NCBI GenBank assembly: GCA_013911745.1
Contig: JACESO010000025.1
Location: 1-33,192, forward strand
Direction: 5' to 3'
DNA from: Sphingobium sp.
Lineage (GTDB): Bacteria > Pseudomonadota > Alphaproteobacteria > Sphingomonadales > Sphingomonadaceae
DNA length: 33,192 nt
Shown here: positions 7,867 through 15,900 of the stretch, in pieces
Position numbering within the stretch: position 1 is the stretch's first letter
Layout: every line of letters starts with the position of its first letter
Made by a program: the position numbers and the translations under genes
Notes under the pieces: model-generated
Databases searched by the model: none
What the model was told of the DNA's origin: nothing
What the model saw: the letters and a program-made list of their open reading frames with translations, nothing else

Positions 7867-8541
7867 TCAGGCGCGGGTCAGCAGACCTTCCACCAGTCCC
7901 TTGAAGAGGCGTGCGCCGTCGGTCGATCCATGCGAAGGTTCGATCACCCGTTCGGGATGCGGCATCATGCCCAGCACGTTGCCGCCCTCGTTCAGGATGC
8001 CGGCGATGTTGCGGGCCGACCCGTTGACCGGCTCGGCATAGCGGAGCGCCACGCGCCCTTCGCCTTCCAGCCGGTCGAGCGTGGCATCGTCGGCGAAATA
8101 ATTGCCGTCATGATGCGCGACGGGGAAATGGATCTGCTCGCCCGCTTCATACAGGCTGGTGAAGGCGCTTTGCGCATTCTCCACCGTCAGCGCGACGTCG
8201 CGGCACACGAAATGGCCGCCCGCATTGCGCAGCAGCGCGCCGGGCAGCAGCCCGCTTTCGGTCAGCACCTGAAACCCGTTGCAGACGCCCAGCACGAAGG
8301 CGCCGCGATCGGCCGCCTTCGCCACCGCCTGCATCACCGGTGATCGCGCCGCCATCGCGCCGGAACGCAGATAGTCGCCATAGGAGAAGCCCCCCGGTAC
8401 GCCGATCAGGTCGATATCGTCGGGAAGCTCGGTGTCGCGGTGCCAGATCATGGCGGGCTTCGCACCGGTCGCAGCCTCGAACGCCACCGCCAGATCGCGG
8501 TCGCAATTGCTGCCCGGAAAGACGATGACGGCGCTTTTCAT
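7867..8541 (-). CDS. purQ: Phosphoribosylformylglycinamidine synthase, glutaminase subunit PurQ
   Basis: PurQ releases ammonia from glutamine for PurL, with PurS as the third subunit, in the FGAR to FGAM step of purine synthesis. The 224 residues form a class I glutamine amidotransferase domain: [12 protein letters not shown] at the N-terminus, [13 protein letters not shown], the nucleophile loop GVCNGFQVL (C87), and MMPHPERV with the catalytic His and Glu near the C-terminus. It starts 3 bases after the purS stop, so the pair is one transcript. purL is not in the window. It converges on the autokinase gene with a gap of only 24 bp, in which I see no terminator. Confidence 0.96.
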   Translation of the reverse strand: MKSAVIVFPGSNCDRDLAVAFEAATGAKPAMIWHRDTELPDDIDLIGVPGGFSYGDYLRSGAMAARSPVMQAVAKAADRGAFVLGVCNGFQVLTESGLLPGALLRNAGGHFVCRDVALTVENAQSAFTSLYEAGEQIHFPVAHHDGNYFADDATLDRLEGEGRVALRYAEPVNGSARNIAGILNEGGNVLGMMPHPERVIEPSHGSTDGARLFKGLVEGLLTRA

Positions 8542-8544
8542 GAC

Positions 8545-8778
8545 TCAGCCCACCTTTTCGATGCGGTAATTTTCGATCACCGTGTTTGCCAGCAGCTTGC
8601 GGCACATGGCGTCGATATCCTCGTCGCTGGTGCCGTCATCGAGGTCCAGCTCGATCAGCTTGCCCGCGCGCACATCGTTGACGCCGCCAAAGCCCAGCCC
8701 TTCCAGGGCATGATGGATCGCCTTGCCCTGCGGATCGAGCACACCGCCCTTGAGGGTGACGAAGATGCGGGCTTTCAT
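8545..8778 (-). CDS. purS: Phosphoribosylformylglycinamidine synthase subunit PurS
   Basis: PurS is the small structural subunit that bridges PurQ and PurL in the FGAM synthase complex. The 77-aa product starts MKARIFVTLKGGVLDPQGKA and contains GLGFGGVNDVRAGKLIEL, both typical of the family, and the length is right. AAGGAGT lies closely upstream of the ATG, which excludes a longer in-frame start at 8844. The 169-bp region between its start and the divergent TSUP permease gene presumably holds both promoters, though I cannot point to clear -35/-10 boxes. Confidence 0.95.
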   Translation of the reverse strand: MKARIFVTLKGGVLDPQGKAIHHALEGLGFGGVNDVRAGKLIELDLDDGTSDEDIDAMCRKLLANTVIENYRIEKVG

Positions 8779-8947
8779 CGGGCGGAGACTCCTTGGTATC
8801 GGGCATGAACCGGCCGTGCGGCGCGGAGATCGATAATGCCGCACCCCCTAGGCGCGTGGCCGCGCGGAGGCAAGCCATTATGCGGCGTCTGCGCGGCGCC
8901 CGCATCCGCCATTCTCATTGCGCGGCGGATCGCCTAAGCGCCACCTC

Positions 8948-9700
8948 ATGAGTCCCGATATCGTCTACATCGTCTACGCGATCGTCGCGGTCATCCTGTC
9001 CGGCCTGGCGAAGGGCGGTTTCGCCGGCGTCGGCGCGCTTGCCATGCCGATCATGGCGATCGGCGTCGATCCGGTGCGGGGCGCGGCGATCCTGCTGCCG
9101 ATCCTGATCCTGCAGGACGCGGTCAGCGTCTGGGCGTTCCGAAGGAGCTGGGACGCCGCGGTGCTGAAGGTGATGCTGCCCGGCGCGGCGATCGGCATTG
9201 CGATCGGCTGGCTGTTCGCGGCGCAGGTGTCGGAAGTGGCGGTGCTCGGGGCGCTGGGCGTCATATCCGTGCTGTTCGGTTTTCAGCGCCTGTGGGTGGA
9301 ACGCGGCAATGCCGTGGTGCTGCCGTCCAACGCGCCGGGTTGGGTGGGCGTCCTCTTCGGCATCGCCAGCGGCTTCACCAGCCAGATCGCCCATGCCGGG
9401 TCGCCGCCCTTCCAGATGTATGTCCTGCCGCGCAAGCTGCCGCGCGACACGCTGATCGGCACGACCGCCATCGCCTTCGCCGTCATGAACTGGATGAAGG
9501 TGCCCGCCTATGCCGCGCTCGGCCAGTTCACGCGAACGAACCTTTTGTCCACGGCGATGCTGGTGCCGGTGGCGGTGGCGGCGACCTTCGCCGGCGTGTG
9601 GCTGGTCCGGCGCGTGGACGCCGCCCGCTTCTACACGCTGATCTATATCCTCATGATCCTGCTGGGTCTGAAGCTCGTCGTCGATGCCGCGATGGCCTGA
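8948..9700 (+). CDS. TSUP family permease (TauE/SafE-like)
   Basis: This 250-aa integral membrane protein has about eight hydrophobic segments. It starts MSPDIVYIVYAIVAVILSGL, has the family-typical KGGFAGVGALAMPIMA in the first repeat, and a second-repeat counterpart GIASGFTSQIAHAGSPPF. TSUP proteins move sulfite, sulfoacetate or other small anions; the substrate cannot be read from sequence. The ATG at 8948 is preferred over an in-frame TTG at 8918 because the extra residues are basic and non-hydrophobic, but neither has a clear ribosome site. It lies in the opposite direction to purSQ and purC and splits them. Confidence 0.88.
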   Translation: MSPDIVYIVYAIVAVILSGLAKGGFAGVGALAMPIMAIGVDPVRGAAILLPILILQDAVSVWAFRRSWDAAVLKVMLPGAAIGIAIGWLFAAQVSEVAVLGALGVISVLFGFQRLWVERGNAVVLPSNAPGWVGVLFGIASGFTSQIAHAGSPPFQMYVLPRKLPRDTLIGTTAIAFAVMNWMKVPAYAALGQFTRTNLLSTAMLVPVAVAATFAGVWLVRRVDAARFYTLIYILMILLGLKLVVDAAMA

Positions 9701-9704
9701 CATG

Positions 9705-9733
9705 AAAAAGGCCGGCTTTGCGGCCGGCCTTTT
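9705..9733. terminator. Bidirectional intrinsic terminator
   Basis: GGCCGGC (9710-9716) and GCCGGCC (9723-9729) form a 7-bp G+C stem around TTTGCG, flanked by AAAAA on the left and TTTT on the right. It can therefore end transcripts on both strands. It sits precisely between the convergent TSUP permease and purC genes. Confidence 0.88.
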
Positions 9734-9736
9734 CGC

Positions 9737-10519
9737 TTATTCCTTCTCGCGCTTCTTGCGATGGGTGTCGAGGTCGAGGACGGTGGTGTCCAGCCCCTCG
9801 GGCAGCAGGCCCAGCCGCCGCGCGACCTCCTGATAGGCCTCCACTTCCCCGCCCAGGTCGCGACGGAACCGGTCCTTGTCCAGCTTCTCGCCGGTGTTCA
9901 TGTCCCACAGGCGGCAGCCGTCCGGGCTGATCTCGTCGGCCAGGATGATGCGGCTGTAATCGCCGTCGTACAGGCGGCCGAATTCCAGCTTGAAGTCGAT
10001 CAGGCGGATGCCGATGCCGGCGAACAGGCCGCACATGAAATCGTTGATGCGGATCGCCATGTCGGCAATGTCGTGCATCTCCTCCTGCGTGGCCCAGCCG
10101 AAGCAGGCGATATGCTCCTCGGACACCAGCGGGTCTCCCAGCGCATCGTCCTTGTAGCAATATTCGATGAGGGTGCGGGGCAGCTGCGTGCCTTCCTCGA
10201 TGCCCAGCTTCTTGCTGAGCGATCCGGCTGCGACGTTGCGCACCACGACCTCGATCGGCACGATCTCCACCTGGCGCACCAGCTGTTCGCGCATGTTGAG
10301 GCGGCGGATGAAGTGGGTGGGGACGCCAATCTGGCCGAGCAAGGTGAAGATATGCTCGGAAATGCGGTTGTTCAGCACGCCCTTGCCGGAAATCGTGCCC
10401 TTCTTCTGCGCGTTGAAGGCGGTGGCGTCATCCTTGAAATATTGGATGATCGTGCCCGGTTCGGGGCCTTCGTAAAGGATCTTTGCCTTGCCTTCGTAGA
10501 TTTGCCGGCGACGGGCCAT
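9737..10519 (-). CDS. purC: SAICAR synthase (phosphoribosylaminoimidazole-succinocarboxamide synthase)
   Basis: PurC ligates aspartate to CAIR using ATP in the purine pathway. The 260-aa protein starts [18 protein letters not shown] and has [11 protein letters not shown], the SAICAR signature regions [19 protein letters not shown] and [11 protein letters not shown], and [14 protein letters not shown]. Residue order and length are normal. The start at 10519 is chosen because [13 protein letters not shown] is the conserved N-terminus; an in-frame ATG ten codons upstream would add [10 protein letters not shown]. The other purine genes, purS and purQ, lie 1 kb away on the same strand beyond the TSUP gene and two terminator arms, so purC needs its own promoter in the 124-bp gap above it. 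Confidence 0.96.
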   Translation of the reverse strand: MARRRQIYEGKAKILYEGPEPGTIIQYFKDDATAFNAQKKGTISGKGVLNNRISEHIFTLLGQIGVPTHFIRRLNMREQLVRQVEIVPIEVVVRNVAAGSLSKKLGIEEGTQLPRTLIEYCYKDDALGDPLVSEEHIACFGWATQEEMHDIADMAIRINDFMCGLFAGIGIRLIDFKLEFGRLYDGDYSRIILADEISPDGCRLWDMNTGEKLDKDRFRRDLGGEVEAYQEVARRLGLLPEGLDTTVLDLDTHRKKREKE

Positions 10520-10643
10520 GCGCGTTCCTGTCTTTTTCTTCAAAAACAATGCGCCCCGGCAACGCGAATCGGAAAGGATCAGCGGGTGCCGGGGCTGTCA
10601 GCGCGGCCCATAGAACAAAGTAGGACAGGGTGCAACGAAGCCG

Positions 10644-11921
10644 TCAGGCAAGGCCCTTGGTCCTGCGGAACTGGTCGTAGAGGCCAAGGAAGCGGTCGAT
10701 GTCGGCCTTGCTCATGAAATAGGGGGTGGCGAGCCGCAGCTTGCTGGGGTTGCCGCCGCGGATGCGGACCTTGTGATTGGTCCACAGCCAGTCCTGCAAC
10801 TCCATGCGCTGCACGCCCGGCACGTTTACGGTCGCGATCGCGCCGCGCAGATAGGGGTCGGGCGAGGTCCAGCTTTCCGCGCCGCGCTCCATCATACCGG
10901 CATGGATATAGTCCGCCAGCATCCGCCCGCGCGCCTCGATCCGGTCCATGCCGATCTGGTCGGCGAGCGCGATCGCGGCGTTGAGGCCCATCAGCGTCGG
11001 GATGCACGACGAGCCGATCTGCATGTAGCGATCGGCCATGCGGGTGGGGTCGTCATAGCCGCCGGTCGCGATCGTGTTCCACACCCTGTCCATAACTGAC
11101 TTGTCGCGCAGGTAGAGGAAGCCCGTCCCCTTTGTCGCGAACAGCCATTTGTGCATCGATCCGGTATAGATGTCGCAGCCGATGTCGTTGAGGTCGACCT
11201 TTATCATGCCGGGCGCGTGGGCCCCGTCGAAGGCGGAGACGATCCCCTTCGAGCGGGCGAGGGCGGCGATCTCCTTCGCCGGCAGGACGACGCCGGTGGC
11301 GGTGCTGATATGGCTGACGAAGATGATCCGCGTTCTGGGCGTGATCGCCTCGTTTATGCGGTTCAATATTTCGGCGGCGTTCTTGGGCGGCTTGGGCAGG
11401 GCGAATTTCTTGACCACCACGCCGTAGCGCCGCTGGCGCAGCATCCAGGGCATCTCGCCCGATCCATGTTCCTCGTCGCTGATCAGCACTTCGTCGCCGG
11501 GCTTCATGTCGAAGCCGTTGGCGACATAGCTGTTCGCCTCGGTGCAGTTGCGCAGGATCGCCATCTGTTCGGTCCGCGCGCCCATGAAGGCCGCGAAGGG
11601 CGCGCGATACTCCTCCCATGGGCCGTAGCCCCAGATCGGATAGTCTTCCGATCTCGCCTGCGTCATCCGCTCGGTGTCCATGAAGCCGTCGAAGATCGCC
11701 TTCAACACCGGGCGGGGCGATGACCCGACGGTGCCGACGTTCAGGTTGACGACGTCGGTCGGGATCAGGAACTGGCCGCGCAGCGCCTTCCAATAGCCGT
11801 CCGGATCCTTGCCGAACATGTCGCTTGCAGGCAGGGGGAGGCTGCTCAGCGCCTCCGCACCCAGCGGCGTGGCGATGGAGGCGGCAGCCGCGCTGCCAAG
11901 GAAGGAACGGCGGTCGAGCAT
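10644..11921 (-). CDS. Tat-exported class V aminotransferase (PLP enzyme)
   Basis: This 425-aa PLP-dependent enzyme belongs to the class V fold (isopenicillin-N epimerase / NifS-like). Its N-terminus MLDRRSFLGSAAAASIATP is a twin-arginine signal, so it is probably exported folded to the periplasm. Core features: TEANSYVANGF, ISDEEHGSGEMPW, the cofactor aspartate in AFDGAHAPG (D232) and the Schiff-base lysine in GSMHKWLFATKGTGFLY (K258). GAGGAG lies 6 bases before the ATG, which settles the start; the frame stays open upstream but looks non-coding. Reaction and substrate are unknown. It is divergent from an L,D-transpeptidase gene, so a role in amino acids at the cell wall is possible but only a guess. 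Confidence 0.85.
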   Translation of the reverse strand: MLDRRSFLGSAAAASIATPLGAEALSSLPLPASDMFGKDPDGYWKALRGQFLIPTDVVNLNVGTVGSSPRPVLKAIFDGFMDTERMTQARSEDYPIWGYGPWEEYRAPFAAFMGARTEQMAILRNCTEANSYVANGFDMKPGDEVLISDEEHGSGEMPWMLRQRRYGVVVKKFALPKPPKNAAEILNRINEAITPRTRIIFVSHISTATGVVLPAKEIAALARSKGIVSAFDGAHAPGMIKVDLNDIGCDIYTGSMHKWLFATKGTGFLYLRDKSVMDRVWNTIATGGYDDPTRMADRYMQIGSSCIPTLMGLNAAIALADQIGMDRIEARGRMLADYIHAGMMERGAESWTSPDPYLRGAIATVNVPGVQRMELQDWLWTNHKVRIRGGNPSKLRLATPYFMSKADIDRFLGLYDQFRRTKGLA

Positions 11922-12072
11922 CGGAACTCCTCGGGCGACAGGGCGACGAGCCGGAACGGCTTTTCCTGACAACGATGCAAAGCGGAAAATCCGCCTGCGC
12001 GCCACAGGATAAGGAAGCAGCCTTCCGGGCTTTGATGCGTTTTTCGGCCGAGAGGAAAAGGGAGAGCCAGCC

Positions 12073-13161
12073 TTGAAGACATCGATCCTGACCGCCGCCT
12101 TGCTGTGCAGCGCCTGCAACATATCGATCAGCGACGGCAATGACAGCGCGGCCGCCAACGCCACGAAGCCCAAGCCGGCGCAGTCTGGCGCTTTGTCGGA
12201 AACCGATTATGCGTTTGAGACGGTGGAGGAACCGGCGGGCAAGGCGCCCCAGATCAACCGCATCCTGCAGGCGCAGGTCGCGCTCGACCGGCGCGGCTTT
12301 TCGCCCGGCGTGATCGACGGCAAGGACGGGATGAGCTTCAAGGCGGCATTGCGCGGTTTCCAGGAGGCGAACGACCTGCCCGCCACAGGAACCTATGACG
12401 AGAAGACGGCCGCCGCCCTTCTGGCCGGGCAGCAGGTGCCCGATAGCTGGCTTGTCCGCATACCGGCCAATTTCGCGCGCGGCCCCTTCTTCAATATTCC
12501 CAAGGGGTTGAACGAGCAGGCGAAGCTGCCGGCGCTGACCTATCGCAACCTGCTGGAAAAGCTGGCCGAGCGGTTCCACACCACGCCCGAAACGCTGGTG
12601 GCGCTGAACCCGCCGGGGACGAAGGTGGGCGCGGGCTCGACAGTCCGGGTGCCCGCCATAGCCAACCAGCCGGTCGCGCGGATCGAGGGCGACGAAAGGG
12701 GCTGGGGCGAGACGCTCGCCAGCCTCGGCGTCGCCAAGGAGCAGCCGCAAGCGGATCATCTGGTGGTCGACAAGTCGGAGGGATTGCTGAAAGTCTATGA
12801 TGCGCAGGAAAAGCTGATCGCGCAGTTCCCCGTCACCACCGGATCGGAGCATGATCCGCTGCCGATCGGCGAATGGACGATCAAGGGGATCAGCCGCAAT
12901 CCCGACTTCCACTACAATCCGGACCTGTTCTGGGACGCGTCGTCCAAGGACGAGAAGGCGGTGCTGAAGCCCGGACCCAATGGGCCGGTGGGCATCGTGT
13001 GGATCGACCTGTCCAAGGATCATTACGGCATCCACGGCACGCCCGAACCGCAGACCATTGGCCGGACCGAAAGCCATGGCTGCATTCGCCTGACCAATTG
13101 GGACGCCGCCCGGCTCGCGCAGATGGTGAAGAGCGGGGTGAAGGCGACGTTTCAGGCATGA
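12073..13161 (+). CDS. L,D-transpeptidase (YkuD) with peptidoglycan-binding domain
   Basis: This 362-aa protein probably forms 3-3 crosslinks or attaches proteins to peptidoglycan. In order it shows a signal sequence with a possible but non-canonical lipobox (LLCSAC), a PG_binding_1 domain (about 60-115: RILQAQVALDRRGFSPGVID), a LysM-like segment (about 160-200: LAERFHTTPETLVALNP) and a YkuD catalytic domain from about 225. The active site is GIHGTPEP, then SHGCIRLTNWDA, with C337 and H335. The start is a TTG preceded by GGGAG; no ATG fits. The stop overlaps the ATG of the M23 peptidase gene (ATGA), so synthesis of a crosslinking enzyme and a putative hydrolase is coupled. Confidence 0.9.
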   Translation: MKTSILTAALLCSACNISISDGNDSAAANATKPKPAQSGALSETDYAFETVEEPAGKAPQINRILQAQVALDRRGFSPGVIDGKDGMSFKAALRGFQEANDLPATGTYDEKTAAALLAGQQVPDSWLVRIPANFARGPFFNIPKGLNEQAKLPALTYRNLLEKLAERFHTTPETLVALNPPGTKVGAGSTVRVPAIANQPVARIEGDERGWGETLASLGVAKEQPQADHLVVDKSEGLLKVYDAQEKLIAQFPVTTGSEHDPLPIGEWTIKGISRNPDFHYNPDLFWDASSKDEKAVLKPGPNGPVGIVWIDLSKDHYGIHGTPEPQTIGRTESHGCIRLTNWDAARLAQMVKSGVKATFQA

Positions 13162-13724
13162 GATGGCGGTTGTGGGGCAGCGTGGCGATCGCGCTGCTGC
13201 TCTGCGTCGCATTCGTCCGCTTTTGCGTGCGGATCGTCCCGGCGGGCGCGCCTTCGCCGGTGGTGGAGGCGCAGGGCGAGGCTGTCGATGCAGGCCCGCT
13301 GCTGGTCCCGGTGGAGGGCGTGCCGCCCTCCGCCTTGACCGACACCTTTACAGAGGCGCGGGCGGGCGGCGCGCGGGCGCATGACGCGATCGACATCATG
13401 GCAGCGCGCGGTGCGGGCGTCGTCGCCGCCGCCGATGGTCGGGTGGAAAAGATTTTCTGGAGCGAAGCGGGGGGGCGCACCCTCTATCAGCGCTCGGCGG
13501 ACGGGCGCTTCTCCTATTATTACGCGCATCTGGACGGCTATGCGCCCGGCATCCATGAAGGGCAGATGCTGCGGCGCGGCCAGCGCATCGCGAGCGTGGG
13601 CAGCACCGGCAATGCCGATCCGTCCGCCCCGCATCTCCATTTCGCGGTTCATGTGATGGGGCCGGGCGATCCCTGGCAGGGCGGGCGGGCGATCAATCCC
13701 TATCCGCTGCTCGTGTCTCGCTGA
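13158..13724 (+). CDS. M23 family metallopeptidase (LytM-like)
   Basis: This 188-aa protein has an N-terminal signal-anchor helix (about residues 5-22, LWGSVAIALLLCVAFVRF) and a periplasmic LytM/M23 domain. The zinc ligands appear intact: HDAID (H75, D79), and PHLHF (H159, H161), with the additional active-site histidine in YYAHLDGY (H124). A functional endopeptidase is therefore likely, unlike the degenerate LytM activators. The family cuts peptide crosslinks in peptidoglycan. It overlaps the L,D-transpeptidase gene by four bases. Its fairly short length leaves little besides the anchor and the catalytic domain. Confidence 0.88.
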   Translation: MRWRLWGSVAIALLLCVAFVRFCVRIVPAGAPSPVVEAQGEAVDAGPLLVPVEGVPPSALTDTFTEARAGGARAHDAIDIMAARGAGVVAAADGRVEKIFWSEAGGRTLYQRSADGRFSYYYAHLDGYAPGIHEGQMLRRGQRIASVGSTGNADPSAPHLHFAVHVMGPGDPWQGGRAINPYPLLVSR

Positions 13725-13776
13725 CCTGTCCTAAGCGGGCGCCGACCTCCTATAATGGCGTCAATCGCGCAGGAAA

Positions 13777-13794
13777 ATGTCCTACATAGGACAT
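13777..13794. promoter_or_regulatory. Operator-like palindrome upstream of efp
   Basis: ATGTCCTA and TAGGACAT are perfect 8-bp inverted arms around the spacer CA. The same half-site TGTCCTA recurs at 13727-13733, and GGACAT at 13813-13818. A perfect TATAAT stands at 13751-13756, 20 bases before the palindrome, though without a convincing -35 box. A repressor bound here would cover the start of a transcript running into efp. No regulator is identified. Confidence 0.4.
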
Positions 13795-13950
13795 GAAACG
13801 CCGATTTCTGCGGGACATATGCGAAGTCAAGCGCGCAATCTCCGACAGACGCAGCCCTCTTGCCCTTCGCCCCGGAGCGCTGTAAACGCGCGCCAGCCTC
13901 ATGCGAGGCCGGCTCTTTTCCACCATCAGACATATAGGCAGGCTCTTCCC

Positions 13951-14514
13951 ATGAAGATCAGCGGCGTGGACATCCGTCCCGGCAACAACATCGAATATGA
14001 AGGCGGCCTGTGGCGCGCCGTGAAGATCCAGCACACCCAGCCCGGCAAGGGCGGCGCCTATATGCAGGTGGAACTCAAGAACCTGATCGATGGCCGCAAG
14101 AACAATGTCCGCTTCCGCTCGGCCGAAACGGTCGAGCGCATCCGCCTCGACACCAAGGATTTCCAGTATCTCTATGCCGAAGGCGACATGCTGGTGTTCA
14201 TGGACACCGAAACCTACGAGCAGATCAACCTGGCGCAGGATCTGATCGGCGACGCCTCCGCCTTCCTGCAGGACGGCATGATGGTCGTGCTCGAAATGTA
14301 TGAGGATCGTCCGATCAGCGTCCAGTTGCCCGAAACCATCGAAGCGACGGTCGTGGAGGCCGACGCCGTGGTGAAGGGGCAGACCGCTTCCGCCAGCTAC
14401 AAGCCCGCGATCCTGGACAATGGCGTGCGCGTCATGGTGCCGCCACACATCGTCACCGGCACCCGCATCGTCGTCGACGTCTATGCGCGCGAATATGTGA
14501 AGCGGGCCGACTGA
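13951..14514 (+). CDS. efp: Translation elongation factor P
   Basis: EF-P enters the ribosome between the P and E sites and rescues stalls at consecutive prolines. The 187-aa protein has the three expected beta-domains. The KOW-like N-terminal domain bears the loop [15 protein letters not shown] with the tip lysine K33, the usual site of post-translational modification; the enzyme that modifies it is not in this window. The central OB domain ([21 protein letters not shown]) and the C-terminal signature ([16 protein letters not shown]) are intact. A 226-bp upstream region holds a TATAAT and a palindrome. The TGA shares one base with the ATG of the next gene. Confidence 0.97.
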   Translation: MKISGVDIRPGNNIEYEGGLWRAVKIQHTQPGKGGAYMQVELKNLIDGRKNNVRFRSAETVERIRLDTKDFQYLYAEGDMLVFMDTETYEQINLAQDLIGDASAFLQDGMMVVLEMYEDRPISVQLPETIEATVVEADAVVKGQTASASYKPAILDNGVRVMVPPHIVTGTRIVVDVYAREYVKRAD

Positions 14515-14909
14515 TGATCGTCCGCAGCGCGTTCCTGATCGCGGCGGCCGCCCTGTCGGCGCCCGCGCTCGCCGCCGGGCCGGCTGCGCCGACGAAGGCG
14601 CAGCTGGACACGGCCGCCTTTCACCTCAAGGTGCTGATGAGCGCGCTCCAGTCCAAGGAGGTCGACGACCCGATCAAGAACGCGCTGTTCGTCTGCTTCT
14701 ACGAAAATCCGTTCGGCAAGGTCAGCGACGCCACCACGAAGGTGCTGGCGGGCAACAAGCTCGACGCCAAGGATCCGAACAAGGTGCTGACGGTAATGGC
14801 AGGCGTCTGCGGTTTCCGCCCCGGCGGCACGGCACCGCCGCCGCCCGGCGTTCCGCCAAAGGGTGCCGCGCCGAAATCCGGTCCGCCGCAGAAGCCCAAG
14901 AGCCGCTGA
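14514..14909 (+). CDS. Secreted proline-rich small protein coupled to efp
   Basis: The 131-aa product has a clear Sec signal peptide (IVRSAFLIAAAALSAPALA, cleavage after residue ~21). A folded-looking middle follows with two cysteines (FVCFYENPFG and AGVCGFRP) that could form a disulfide. It ends in a Pro/Ala/Lys tail containing PPPPG (bases 14835-14849). I do not recognise a family. Its ATG overlaps the efp stop (TGATG), so it is translated from the efp message. The polyproline run is itself a typical EF-P-dependent stall sequence. The function is unknown; periplasmic location is the only firm inference. Confidence 0.75.
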   Translation: MIVRSAFLIAAAALSAPALAAGPAAPTKAQLDTAAFHLKVLMSALQSKEVDDPIKNALFVCFYENPFGKVSDATTKVLAGNKLDAKDPNKVLTVMAGVCGFRPGGTAPPPPGVPPKGAAPKSGPPQKPKSR

Positions 14910-14925
14910 CCCACTTCCAACCCAT

Positions 14926-14946
14926 CTTCTCCGCCCGGCGGGGAAG
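14926..14946 (+). promoter_or_regulatory. Hairpin over the suhB ribosome site
   Basis: CTTCTCC (14926-14932) can pair with GGGGAAG (14940-14946) with one G-U pair around a GCCCGGC loop. The 3' arm is the first half of the purine-rich Shine-Dalgarno of suhB, so the hairpin could lower its translation. There is no U run, so it is not a terminator. Confidence 0.35.
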
Positions 14947-14958
14947 GGAGACATAATA

Positions 14959-15774
14959 ATGGTATCGCACTCCGGCCTTCTCACCGTCATGGAACGCGCC
15001 GCGCGCAAGGCGGGCTCCAAGCTCCGCCGCGACTTCGGCGAGGTCGAGCATCTTCAGGTCAGCCGCAAGGGGCCGGCCGACTTCGTGTCCAAGGCGGACC
15101 AGCAGGCGGAACGTACGCTGGTCGAGGAATTGCAGAAGGCGCGTCCCGACTGGGGCTTCCTGCTGGAAGAGGGCGGGGTGATCGAAGGCGATCCCACCAA
15201 GCCGCGCTGGATCATCGATCCGCTGGACGGCACGACCAATTTCCTGCACGGCATCCCCCATTTCGCCATCTCGATCGCGGTGGAGGAACCGCTGTTCGGC
15301 GGGCAGAAGCGGGAGGTGACGACGGGCCTGGTCTATCAGCCCGTCACCGACGAAAGCTACTGGGCGGAAAAGAGCCGGGGCGCGTGGCGGCATGACCAGC
15401 GGCTGCGCGTGTCGTCGCGCCGCGACCTGGGCGATTGCCTGATCGCCACCGGCATTCCGTTCATGGGCCATGGCGACATGGCGCAGTGGACGCGCATCTT
15501 CGGCGCGGTGGCCCCCTCCGTGGCGGGCCTTCGCCGCTTCGGCGCGGCGGCGCTCGACCTCGCGCATGTCGCGTCTGGCCGCTACGACGGCTTCTGGGAA
15601 AGCGGCCTCCAGCCTTGGGACATGGCGGCGGGTCTGCTGCTCGTGCGGGAAGCGGGCGGCTTCACCAGCGATTTCCGGGGCGGCGACCAGATGATCGACC
15701 GCAAGGAAGTGATCGCGGGCAACGACGCCATTCATTCCAAATTACATAAGTTGGTGGCTGGCGCGTTGCGCTGA
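14959..15774 (+). CDS. suhB: Inositol monophosphatase family protein
   Basis: The 271-aa protein has the IMPase metal sites: LLEEGG (E70/E71), WIIDPLDGTTNFLHG (D87, D90) and the C-terminal WDMAAG (D221). It would hydrolyse phosphate esters such as myo-inositol-1-phosphate. In enterobacteria SuhB also has an RNA-polymerase/rRNA antitermination role; whether that applies here is unknown. GGGAAGGGAG sits just before the ATG at 14959, which settles the start. It follows the efp gene pair by 49 bp and is closed by an intrinsic terminator, separating it from the nuo operon. Confidence 0.9.
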   Translation: MVSHSGLLTVMERAARKAGSKLRRDFGEVEHLQVSRKGPADFVSKADQQAERTLVEELQKARPDWGFLLEEGGVIEGDPTKPRWIIDPLDGTTNFLHGIPHFAISIAVEEPLFGGQKREVTTGLVYQPVTDESYWAEKSRGAWRHDQRLRVSSRRDLGDCLIATGIPFMGHGDMAQWTRIFGAVAPSVAGLRRFGAAALDLAHVASGRYDGFWESGLQPWDMAAGLLLVREAGGFTSDFRGGDQMIDRKEVIAGNDAIHSKLHKLVAGALR

Positions 15775-15779
15775 CGTAT

Positions 15780-15812
15780 AAGGGCCAAGCGCTTCAGGCA
15801 CTTGGCCTTTTT
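15780..15812 (+). terminator. Intrinsic terminator after suhB
   Basis: GGCCAAG (15783-15789) pairs with CTTGGCC (15801-15807) around an 11-base loop and is followed by TTTTT. A few further weak pairs extend the stem. It lies 6 bases after the suhB stop and insulates the nuo promoter region. Confidence 0.85.
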
Positions 15813-15838
15813 GCGATTCATTCTCACCGCCGTCGCCC

Positions 15839-15867
15839 CTTGCTTCGCATATGCAGCGGGCCTAAAG
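15839..15867 (+). promoter_or_regulatory. Candidate promoter of the nuo operon
   Basis: In the 88 bp between the suhB terminator and nuoA, CTTGCT (15839-15844) is followed after 17 bases by CTAAAG (15862-15867). That is a tolerable match to the CTTGAC / CTATAT-type boxes of alphaproteobacterial housekeeping sigma promoters. The position fits, but the sequence match is weak. Confidence 0.3.
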
Positions 15868-15900
15868 CGCGCCCACAACCTTTTCGCCCAGGGGATTCCG

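Noticed and set aside
11982-11994. GCGGA-AAA-TCCGC inverted repeat in the divergent aminotransferase/transpeptidase region
   Set aside because: Five-bp arms in high-GC DNA are expected by chance, and no second copy was noticed.
11053-13212. A 719-codon minus-strand frame across the aminotransferase and transpeptidase genes
   Set aside because: It is out of frame with the real minus-strand aminotransferase and antisense to the transpeptidase gene; the real genes have intact catalytic motifs.
15802-15900. A longer NuoA starting at 15802
   Set aside because: It would begin in the terminator stem of suhB, and the added residues do not match NuoA.
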